From an uncultured Prevotellaceae bacterium (GTDB lineage Bacteria > Bacteroidota > Bacteroidia > Bacteroidales > Bacteroidaceae): a DNA stretch of 38,290 nucleotides. The stretch lies in contig CACWSX010000041.1 of assembly GCA_902763615.1 (NCBI GenBank), forward strand, positions 1-38,290, written 5' to 3'. The notes under the pieces are model-generated. The model was not told the origin of the DNA and made no database searches. It saw nothing but the letters and a program-made list of their open reading frames with translations. The translations under genes were made by a program, and so were the position numbers. Of this stretch, positions 21,870 through 31,000 are shown in pieces; the stretch's first letter is position 1, and each line of letters begins with the position of its first letter.

Positions 21870-24744
21870 CCTTTTGCCTTTATCCGCCTCCGCCCAGGGC
21901 ATACCCTTTATCCGCAACTACATGCCGGAGGAGTATCATGGTAACAACATAAACTTCGACATCGAGACCGATGAAAAAGGCAATATCCTGGTAGCCAACT
22001 TCGAGGGACTAATGTATTATGACCATGCCCAGTGGCGAATCATACGTACACCAGGCATCACACGTGTCACCGTGGTATACAAAGCGTCAAACGATGTGAT
22101 TTGGGTGGGCGGCTACAACTATTTCGGTAAGGTGGTTGTAGAAAACAATGGCAAGCTGAATATCAAGAGAGTCGGTGAGCCAGAACTCTTCATAGGCGAA
22201 GTGAGCGAGATCTACGAGAAGGGGCCCAAACTGCAGTTTATCGTCAGTACCGGCGCTATCTATGAGGTTGACGACAACAAGGTAAAGGAGGTGAAGTCAA
22301 TTGACAAGAACCTCATGAAGATCGGTATGATGGACGTGGTTGATGTCGATGCCATCGACAAGGGAAGTAAAGACCTGGTCAAAAACGATACGGTGAAGAC
22401 CGATGAATTAGGTAATGGACTGCTGGCGATTCTGCCCAAGAGCAATGGCATGAGAATTGCCAATGAGAAAACCAGCAGTAGTTTCAGCATCACCGACAAA
22501 AACGGCCTCTGTTCAAACAACGTGTCGTATACCTCCTACGACGGTCAAGGCCACCTATGGGGAGCAACAACGAAGGGTATCTTCGCCATACAGGTACCAT
22601 CGGCCTATTCACGGTTTACGCAGCATGAAGGACTCGACGGCGAAGTGCTGTCGATAGAAAAGGCCAACGGCACTATTTACGTGGGCACCGACAACGGTCT
22701 GTACCGCCTCAACGGCCGGCAGTTCGAGCATGTGAACAACGTGGATTATGCCTGTTGGGATCTGAAGAATACCGACAAAGGACTATTGGCCGCTACGGCA
22801 GAGGGTGTGTTCAGGCTATTACCCAACGGCACGGCCAGACAATTGTCGATACGCACGACGACGGCCCTGATGGAAGACGGGCAGAACATCTACTGCGGAG
22901 AACAGGATGGTGTATACCTCATAAGCGCCGACGGTAAGCAACGGAAGAAAATCTCCAGACTGGAGAATGTAAGGAAGATTGTGAAGGATAGCGAAGGTAC
23001 CATCTGGCTACAAAGCCTCTACGGGATGATATGGTCGAAGAAGAAAGACGACCAGATGTTCACGCATTACCGTTCAGACAAAATGGCCGAGACTGTGTCA
23101 ACCATCGTGGTAACGGGCAATAAGGTAACAGTGGTCGATGCCGACGACACAAAGCCTTTCCCCTACCCTCTCTACTCGTTTGCCGACGACAAAGGTGTCA
23201 CTTGGCTTACGAACAACGAGGGGAAGGCTCTCTACCGTTGGAAGGATGGCAAGCGGCTGGGAGATATGGAGTTACTGCTATTCCCCCTGCACGAGACCAT
23301 CATCCGCGCGCTGTTTGTCAACGACGATCAGATATGGCTGGGCAGTGATAACGGCCTGACAGTAATCGACACACGGGTGAAGGATCCGATGCTCGATGTC
23401 CAGCCGCAGCTCTTTATCCGTTCGGTGGTCTTAAACGGCGACAGCGTGCTATGGGGCGGATTCGGCACGATGCCCGACAAATTACAAGACCTGAAATACT
23501 CGGATGACGACCTGACGTTTACCTTCTCGTTGAACTATACCCCCATCGTGGGAAAGACACTCTATAGATATCGGATGGACAATAATAACTGGAGTGCATG
23601 GTCAACTGCTACCCACGCCACGTTTAACAATATACCCGACTACTCCCATATCTTCTATGTGCAGGCTCGCGATGCAATGAACCGACAGTCGGAAATCGTC
23701 AGCATAAAGTTTTACATCACACCGCCTTTCTATAAGCAATGGTACATGTTTCTGCTATATACCCTCATTTTGGTTGCCATCGTCTACATGATTATCCAGC
23801 TGAGGCTGCGACAACTCGAGAAAGATAAGATACAACTGGAGAAAGTGGTAAAAAAGCGTACTGCAGAGGTAGTGAAACAGAAAGACGAAATCGAAGAGAA
23901 GTCGAATCGTCTGGAGACCGCCCTTCAAGAACTGGGTGAAGCCCAGCACGAGCTGATCCGTCAGGAAAAGATGGCCACTGTGGGTAAACTGACGCAGGGA
24001 CTGATCGACCGTATTCTGAACCCGCTGAACTACATCAACAACTTCGCCAAGCTCTCTGAAGGTCTAGTGAAAGACATCGAAGCCAACATCAATGACGACA
24101 AGGAGAAGATGGATCCTGAGAACTACGAGGATACCGTCGACGTGCTGGGTATGCTCGAGGGCAACCTTCAGAAAGTAGGTGAACATGGGCAGAACACTAC
24201 CCGCACGCTAAAAGCGATGGAAGAGATGCTGAAAGACCGCAGTGGCGGCATCGTGCCGATGAACCTCACAGCCGTCGTCAGACAGGATGAGAAAATGCTT
24301 CAAGAGTATTATAAGAACGACATCTCACAGTATGGCATTCAGGTGATTGTCGACTGTCCTGACGGTGAGCTGACCATCGACGGAAATGCCGAACAGCTGA
24401 GCAAGACCATTATGAGTCTACTGGGCAACGCCATCTACGCCATCGTGAAGAAAGCCCAACGCCAAAAAGACTTCACACCAACCGTCAGCCTCAGTGTGAA
24501 ACCAGCAGCAGACCACATTCAGGTGACTATCCACGATAATGGCATCGGCATTGAAGACACGATTATCGACAAGATATTCGACCCATTCTTCACAACGAAG
24601 ACCACTGGCGAAGCATCTGGTGTGGGACTTTATCTGAGTCGTGAAATCATACAGAATCACGGTGGTGACATACACGCCAAGTCTGTAAAGGACGAGTATA
24701 GCGAGTTTACCTTTACATTACCATTACCCATCAATAAAGCATAG
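21802..24744 (+). CDS. Periplasmic propeller sensor with a kinase-like domain lacking the phosphoacceptor His
   Basis: 980 residues: signal peptide (ends LLPLSASAQG), periplasmic beta-propeller of two-component-regulator type (about 40-530), a Y_Y_Y domain (about 555-640, TYRYRMDNNNW-like segment), one membrane helix (about 650-672), a coiled coil, then a histidine-kinase-like module. In the H-box (EKMATVGKLTQGLIDRILNPLN) the usual His is Asp736 (codon GAC at 24007-24009). The ATPase part still has an N-box (SLLGNAIYAI), G1 (HDNGIGIED), F-box (FDPFFTTK) and G2 (ASGVGLYLS). The protein may bind ATP and phosphorylate or control a partner but cannot autophosphorylate at the normal site. The next gene, 4 nt on, encodes a kinase with the His intact. 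Confidence 0.92.
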   Translation: MKSKIIQITNNLVKRLLPVYLFTLLPLSASAQGIPFIRNYMPEEYHGNNINFDIETDEKGNILVANFEGLMYYDHAQWRIIRTPGITRVTVVYKASNDVIWVGGYNYFGKVVVENNGKLNIKRVGEPELFIGEVSEIYEKGPKLQFIVSTGAIYEVDDNKVKEVKSIDKNLMKIGMMDVVDVDAIDKGSKDLVKNDTVKTDELGNGLLAILPKSNGMRIANEKTSSSFSITDKNGLCSNNVSYTSYDGQGHLWGATTKGIFAIQVPSAYSRFTQHEGLDGEVLSIEKANGTIYVGTDNGLYRLNGRQFEHVNNVDYACWDLKNTDKGLLAATAEGVFRLLPNGTARQLSIRTTTALMEDGQNIYCGEQDGVYLISADGKQRKKISRLENVRKIVKDSEGTIWLQSLYGMIWSKKKDDQMFTHYRSDKMAETVSTIVVTGNKVTVVDADDTKPFPYPLYSFADDKGVTWLTNNEGKALYRWKDGKRLGDMELLLFPLHETIIRALFVNDDQIWLGSDNGLTVIDTRVKDPMLDVQPQLFIRSVVLNGDSVLWGGFGTMPDKLQDLKYSDDDLTFTFSLNYTPIVGKTLYRYRMDNNNWSAWSTATHATFNNIPDYSHIFYVQARDAMNRQSEIVSIKFYITPPFYKQWYMFLLYTLILVAIVYMIIQLRLRQLEKDKIQLEKVVKKRTAEVVKQKDEIEEKSNRLETALQELGEAQHELIRQEKMATVGKLTQGLIDRILNPLNYINNFAKLSEGLVKDIEANINDDKEKMDPENYEDTVDVLGMLEGNLQKVGEHGQNTTRTLKAMEEMLKDRSGGIVPMNLTAVVRQDEKMLQEYYKNDISQYGIQVIVDCPDGELTIDGNAEQLSKTIMSLLGNAIYAIVKKAQRQKDFTPTVSLSVKPAADHIQVTIHDNGIGIEDTIIDKIFDPFFTTKTTGEASGVGLYLSREIIQNHGGDIHAKSVKDEYSEFTFTLPLPINKA

Positions 24745-24748
24745 CGCT

Positions 24749-25573
24749 ATGGAACAGGTGGAACAGATTGAACAGCTCAAGGAGCAACTCAAGAAACAGG
24801 AGAAACTGGCATCGTTGGGTATTCTCAGCGCGGGTATTGCCCATGAGATACAGAATCCGCTGAACTTTGTGATCAACTTCAGTAAGATATCGGATAAACT
24901 TCTCAAAGACCTCGAAGAGATTGTAGCCGACAACGAGGACAAGTTGCCGGAAGACGATCGCGAGGATCTCGACGACATTGTGGCCGACCTGAGGGAAAAC
25001 ATGTCGAAGATTTCGGAGCATGGTGAGCGTGCTATCAGTATCATACAAGGCATCTTGCTCGTTTCGCGGGGAAAGGACGGTGAATTCCTGCCAACTGATA
25101 TCTGTCACCTTGTAAAAGAGTACGTGTGGCTCTCCTATCATGCCATGCGTGCCAACCATAAAGGCTTCAATATCACCATCCATGAGCAGTATGCCGACAT
25201 TCCTAAGGTGATGGTCATACCACAAGATCTGAGCCGCGCCGTGCTGAATGTGATGAACAATGCCTGCTATGCAGTCTGGAAGAAAGCGCAGACAGCACCT
25301 GAAGATTATCACCCAGAAGTAAATGTCAGCGTTGAATTTCACGATGGGAACATTGTCATCAAGTTGCAGGACAATGGTGAAGGCATGAGCGAGGAGACCA
25401 AGAAACGATTGTTTGAGACATTCTACACCACCAAGCCCATCGGTGAGGGTACGGGTCTTGGAATGGCCATTACGCTTGATATCATCGAGAACAGGCATGG
25501 CGGTAAACTGACATTTGAGTCGTCAGAAGGCCAGGGAGCTACGTTCATATTCACCATACCCGCCAAACGATGA
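24749..25573 (+). CDS. Soluble histidine kinase
   Basis: 274 residues without membrane segment or recognisable sensor domain. A short coiled-coil N-terminus leads directly to a full H-box with His32 (SAGIAHEIQNPLNF, codon CAT at 24842), followed by a HATPase_c domain with N-box (VLNVMNNACYAV), G1 (LQDNGEGMSEE), F-box (FETFYTTK) and G2 (GEGTGLGMAI). It starts 4 nt after the pseudo-kinase sensor, and its last codon plus stop overlap the next ATG by 4 nt (ATGA). It could heterodimerise with the upstream pseudo-kinase, or be its downstream target, and phosphorylate the receiver-phosphatase. This wiring is inference from gene order and active-site content. Confidence 0.94.
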   Translation: MEQVEQIEQLKEQLKKQEKLASLGILSAGIAHEIQNPLNFVINFSKISDKLLKDLEEIVADNEDKLPEDDREDLDDIVADLRENMSKISEHGERAISIIQGILLVSRGKDGEFLPTDICHLVKEYVWLSYHAMRANHKGFNITIHEQYADIPKVMVIPQDLSRAVLNVMNNACYAVWKKAQTAPEDYHPEVNVSVEFHDGNIVIKLQDNGEGMSEETKKRLFETFYTTKPIGEGTGLGMAITLDIIENRHGGKLTFESSEGQGATFIFTIPAKR

Positions 25574-28005
25574 GAAGCCTATACATATTATTATTATGGG
25601 CAATGACACTACCAGCCGTAGCGCAGGAAAGGCCGTTGGCAGTGACAGATACGGGAACGAGTGCCAGCAGGCTGATATTTGCACAGGCAGAGAGTGACTA
25701 TCAGGCAGGCCGTATCGAACAGGCACAGGAACTGTTAACCGGTCATCTCAACCAGTTTAGAGGAACTGTCAGACAAGGCGCCTACCGTCTTTTGGCACTC
25801 TGTTCTCTGGGACTGGATGATCTGGAGACTACTGAGAAATATGCGTTGCTGCTGCTAAAGGAGAACCCTTATTACACCTCGGTTCAGGATCCCGCTAGAT
25901 TTGAAGACATCATCAATCGTTTGAAAAACGGTAAAGAAATTACATTCACCACTGCTTCGAGCAGAGAAGAGTCGATGGAAGAGGTGCCTGTGCCTGTGAC
26001 GCTGATCACCGAACAAATGATTGCAGACTGCGGTGCAGACAACCTGCGTGACGTTCTGTCAACCTATGTACCAGGCATGAATATAGTTGAGGGTACGGGC
26101 GAGTTTAACCTTGCCATGCATGGCATCTATTCATCAAGACAGGAAAAGATAATGGTCATGCTCGACGGACATCGGTTAAATGCACGTTCTACTAATGCCT
26201 TTGCGCCTGATTATGCCGTCAGCCTAAAGAAAATCAAGCAAATTGAGGTGCTACGAGGTCCAGCATCGTCACTCTATGGGAATGTGGCCTTGACGGCAGT
26301 AGTCAATATCATAACAAAGCAAGGTAGTAATGTCGACGGATTAGACATCAGCGGCAAATACGGAAGTTTCTCTACCTATCATGCTAACGCTTTGTTTGGC
26401 CTTACCAGATCAGGACTTGACATTATGACATGGGCATCGCTTTATTCTTCTGATGGTCAAGAGATTGATTATCCTGCCGATGCGACTGGGGTCTGGAGAG
26501 TGATACCCACAGATGGACACGTTTATCTTCAAGGGTTCAACCAAATTCCATCCTATGATATGGGTGTGACGGTAAGATTGAATAATCACTGGAAATTCCT
26601 TACGAATCACCGGTATAGCAAAATGCAATCGCCATTCACCTTTACAGCCTCAGGCATGTCTGCACCTTATTCATACGATAGATATCGTATATTCGATGGA
26701 CAGAAGCCCGGACGCGGCAGGAAGGTATGGAGCAACGAATTGGAATATCGCACCACAATCAAAGACTGGGACTTAACTTTCGCCGGCTATTTTGACCTTG
26801 ACGAATATCGCGACTACGATGTAGTTGCCGACAGTCTGCCTTTCGCACTGAGACTGCCGCTCCCGGAAGTTGAGTTGCTCGACACGATTTCTCTACGCAC
26901 CGGTGTCTATCAACGGCCCAAATGGAATGACTATACATTTGGCATCAACATGAATGCCAGTTACAACTACAATCTGGGAGGACTAGGCAATGGTGATTTA
27001 CTATTAGGCGTGCAATATGAGTACTTCAATCTCTACAATGCCGATGTGTCTATAGGCGACTTGTTTGACCGCATATTGGTCGAACATGCCGAAAGTGCTA
27101 ACAAACTGATATACGGCCATGAGATTTCACTCTCTGGATATGCCCAGACCAAACATCGTTTTTTGCAGAACCTGATTCTGAACGCTGGTTTCAGATATGA
27201 TTTTAAACGCCGGTACGATGAGTCTGATCAGACGGCTCTTAGCCCACGTCTCTGTCTGATCTATTCGCCTGGACTTTGGAGCTTTAAGCTCTCTTATTCC
27301 AAATCGTTTGTAGACGCGCCCTATCTGAACAGGGCCAGCACAGTTGAATCCTACAAGGGTGGTCCACACTTGAAACCCGAATATATGGATGCCATACAAT
27401 GCTGCGCCATATTCAATTCACCCAAACTGCATCTGACCTATGACGTCACCGCATTCTATAACGCACTAAGCGACCTGATTTACTACGACAAATCGGCGCC
27501 ACTGAGCGGACTGCCTGCATACATGAATGCCGGTTCGGTAAAACTCATCGGTCTGGAGAATGCCATATACTACAACGGCCCCGGACTGAGAGCCCATATG
27601 AACTGTTCGTATGTACAAGTGGTGGAAGCCGACAAATATCACACATCAGGAAAGGATATACATCTTACGCCTTCCTTGACCATCAATACCGTAGGAGCCA
27701 AAAAGATCTTTGCTGATAAAGACGGGAAGCAAAGTCTGTGGGCCAATGTAAAAATGTCATATTGGAGCAAGCAGCTCATGCGGGCATCATCATACTTGGA
27801 CGGCACGGAATTTACGGATACCGAATATGAAATCAAGCCGTCTTTCATTGTCGACATATCACTCGAATACAGGATACGTCAACTGACTTTAAAACTACTG
27901 AGTAAAAATCTGTTCAATACTTCTTATACTCGAGGAACAACCTACAACATCGACATTCCTCAATTAGGCCGGAGTATATCGCTGGAGGCAAGAATACACC
28001 TATAA
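25570..28005 (+). CDS. TonB-dependent outer-membrane receptor 1 with N-terminal helical domain
   Basis: 811 residues: signal peptide (ends TLPAVAQ), an N-terminal helical domain of about 90 residues (ESDYQAGRIEQAQELLTG, VRQGAYRLLALCSLGLDD, YALLLLKENPYYT) that resembles a TPR-like fold rather than the carboxypeptidase-like domain of SusC receptors, then a plug (EVPVPVTLITEQMI, NLRDVLSTYVPGMNI, IEVLRGPASSLYG, VVNIITKQG) and a 22-strand beta-barrel ending in ISLEARIHL. It imports a substrate across the outer membrane using TonB energy. No SusD partner is adjacent. The gene overlaps the kinase gene by 4 nt and precedes the NRPS gene by 6 nt. It is a paralogue of the receptor after the NRPS. Confidence 0.93.
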   Translation: MRSLYILLLWAMTLPAVAQERPLAVTDTGTSASRLIFAQAESDYQAGRIEQAQELLTGHLNQFRGTVRQGAYRLLALCSLGLDDLETTEKYALLLLKENPYYTSVQDPARFEDIINRLKNGKEITFTTASSREESMEEVPVPVTLITEQMIADCGADNLRDVLSTYVPGMNIVEGTGEFNLAMHGIYSSRQEKIMVMLDGHRLNARSTNAFAPDYAVSLKKIKQIEVLRGPASSLYGNVALTAVVNIITKQGSNVDGLDISGKYGSFSTYHANALFGLTRSGLDIMTWASLYSSDGQEIDYPADATGVWRVIPTDGHVYLQGFNQIPSYDMGVTVRLNNHWKFLTNHRYSKMQSPFTFTASGMSAPYSYDRYRIFDGQKPGRGRKVWSNELEYRTTIKDWDLTFAGYFDLDEYRDYDVVADSLPFALRLPLPEVELLDTISLRTGVYQRPKWNDYTFGINMNASYNYNLGGLGNGDLLLGVQYEYFNLYNADVSIGDLFDRILVEHAESANKLIYGHEISLSGYAQTKHRFLQNLILNAGFRYDFKRRYDESDQTALSPRLCLIYSPGLWSFKLSYSKSFVDAPYLNRASTVESYKGGPHLKPEYMDAIQCCAIFNSPKLHLTYDVTAFYNALSDLIYYDKSAPLSGLPAYMNAGSVKLIGLENAIYYNGPGLRAHMNCSYVQVVEADKYHTSGKDIHLTPSLTINTVGAKKIFADKDGKQSLWANVKMSYWSKQLMRASSYLDGTEFTDTEYEIKPSFIVDISLEYRIRQLTLKLLSKNLFNTSYTRGTTYNIDIPQLGRSISLEARIHL

Positions 28006-28011
28006 GCAAAG

Positions 28012-31000
28012 ATGAGCACAGACGTCGTCAAACAGTTTCACCAGACCGTATGTAAATATGGTGACCAAACTGCACTAACATGGAAGGGCAAGAACCTGAC
28101 ATTTCATGAAATAGACAGGCGAAGCAACCTTGTGGCCAGTTATCTGGTTTCCAAAGGCCTTACATCCTGTCATGTGGGATGCTGCATGAAACGGACGTCT
28201 TTGTGGGTCATTGCTCTTCTTGGATTGCTAAAAGCCCGATGTTCATACACCCCATTGGACTTAGCCAATCCAAAGTCCAGGATCCTAGATATCATTGAAG
28301 ATGCAGACATCGGCTTTGTCATCACAGACGAAGTTTGCCCGATGGACTTTGGAGATATTCCTTCAAAAGACATCACTCATATACTTACTGAAGGTGTCCT
28401 AACAGATTTGCCCATGATTGCTCCAGACGATTTAGCCTATATTTTCTATACATCTGGCACGACTGGACGCCCGAAAGGAATTCCTGCCACACACCAACAA
28501 CTAAGTCTTGTTCCACAGTACTGGATAAGAAACGTGTTCCACACATCAGCTGGTGAACATGTATTACAGATGGCTGGCATGAATTTCCATATATCCGTTA
28601 TGGAGACGATTGCGTTTCTCGTGGGTGGCGCTCACATGTTCATGATAGGAGATGATGAGAAGAAGAACCCCTCCTACCTCGCAAATTGGCTGAACGAAAA
28701 ACGTATAGAGCGTGCTTTCATTGCCCCTGCCATACTGACCGTCCTGCCACATATCAAGCTGCCTTTCCTGAAAACGATTGTCATTGCTGGGGAACCATGT
28801 CCAGAGCATGTAAGAAACTACTGGATTCAGCAACATATGATAGTGAACACCTATGGATGTACAGAAACGACTATATGCATGGGATCGGATATTCAAAGCC
28901 CAGATACACCTGTGAACAACGTAGGACGCTTAAACCCCGCACTTGAAGGTATCATCGTGGATGAAGATCTGCATGAGGTGCCTGACGGAACAGCAGGTGA
29001 ATTGTGTATTAGCGGTCCCTCGATAACGGCTGGCTATTGGAACCTTCCGCAAATCAATGCCGAAAAGTTTATTGAAAACAAATATCCATCGCTGTCAACA
29101 CATTGCCGAATACTGTTTAGAACTGGCGACTATGTTGAAAAGATGCCTGATGGATCATTGCTGCACAAAGGTAGAACAGACGACCAAATAAAGTTAAGGG
29201 GAATGAGGATTGAAACAAGAGAAATAGAAATAGCCCTTGAATCACATCCTTCAGTAGAGAAAGCAATTGTAGTGGCTAAGACCATCAAGAATTCAAAAAG
29301 ACTGGTAGCATACGTCAAACTACGCAAAGACGAGAATACAGATCTTTTTAAATCACATTTGGCAGCCCTTCTTCCCGACTACATGTGCCCTTCTATCTTT
29401 GTCAAGATGAATGCCTTTCCTGTAAACATCAATAACAAAGTGATGAGAAGCCAACTCCCAGAACCAGTTGTTGAGGATCATGATGTAGACAGAAGCGGCT
29501 GGAAACAGACGGAAATACGCCTTTCAGATATCATCGATGACCTACTCGAACAAAAGCCTAAAGACCTCTCTGACACCTTTATTTCCTTGGGAGGCGACTC
29601 TATTTCCAGTATCATCTTTGCAGACAGAATCAATAAGGCCTTCCATACCAATCTTAATGTATGGGATTTGCAAAAGCATCAGACCATCAGGGAACTCGCA
29701 GACTATCTTGACAACAGCATTCCTGTTTCAGATGAAAACGAGCCCAGAGAAGAGCGCCTCAACCATGATACACTGGCAGAGTTGCCTCAATCGTTGAAAG
29801 ACTTATGGTTCAGTTGCCAAAAGTCACCTCAAAAAAACAAGGCATATCAGATGTTCTTTGTTGTCACGTTCGATGTGAACACCGACATATCACTTCTGGA
29901 AAAAGCATGGAACAGAGTTGTTGAGCATCAAGATGCGTTGCGACTAACCATCATTCAGCACCGCGGTAGACTGGTAGGGGAATTTATTCCCTATACCTAT
30001 CAGACACTGCCTGCAGAAAATATTGATGCGAAGGATTATTCAAACAAGAGCAAAATTTTCTATACCCAGACGGAGCTCTCATTTAAAGAGCGGCTTTACA
30101 ATGCCCGACTTTTCCGTTTATCTGATGGGAATATTAAGCTATGTGTCGTCATTCATCACCTGATTACCGACGGTCTTTCATATCAGCTGATGCATCAGAA
30201 ACTAAAAGCATACTATGAAGCAATGAAAGAAAGCAGGCCCTTTGCCGATGATGCCATCTCATATAGACAGTATCTGGAATGGAAAGTCCGGCAGGAAAAG
30301 ACGAACGTGAATTCTCGCTTGTCTTTTTGGAAAACCTACCTGCATCAACAAGAGCCCCTCTTCCTAAAACCCACCATGAGTCATTCTGCATCGGATGCAG
30401 TGACAAAGATATTCCATCTGAGTCATAGCAAAGATAAAAAGTTCATAGAACTATGCTGTCAGGAGAGTCTCACGCCAGCATCTGTCATACTAACGCTGTT
30501 CGGTTATATAGTGGGAAAATTTGTCGGGCAGAAGGACTTTGCCATCGCAATTGCCTCTACCGACCGAGAAGAAGTACGGTTCATGAATACCATGGGCTAT
30601 ATGGTCTCCATGCTTCCGATTCGCACGTTGCAAGAAACAGATCTTCCCTTCATGATGGCTGTGCAACATGTAGCCCAGCAAATATTGCAAGCCAGACAGA
30701 ATCCCATGCCATTAAGTGAGATCATGAGAATCACTGAAGCTGCAGATGAGCCGGAGTTTATCAATATAGGCTTCGGAATGGAAAATACGAGACTTGACGA
30801 TCTGCTTTCAGAAACCATTATTCAGCCTGCACCATTTGCCCTGACCCTCTATGCAAGCGCCACGCCTTCGGGAATATCTCTGGCCTTTCAACATGACAGA
30901 CAGTTCTTCCCGGATCAGGCCATCGATAGTATGTTCAAGTGTTTCGACAATGTATTGAACCAGATACTTAACCACCCAGACCTATCGCTAGATCAATGTG

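Noticed and set aside
25570-28005. TonB receptor as a SusC-type glycan importer
   Set aside because: No SusD gene is adjacent and the N-terminal domain is helical, not the carboxypeptidase-like domain of SusC receptors.
28012-29480. First NRPS domain as a stand-alone acyl-CoA ligase
   Set aside because: It is fused to a carrier domain with LGGDS, followed by a condensation domain, so it is an adenylation domain of an assembly line.
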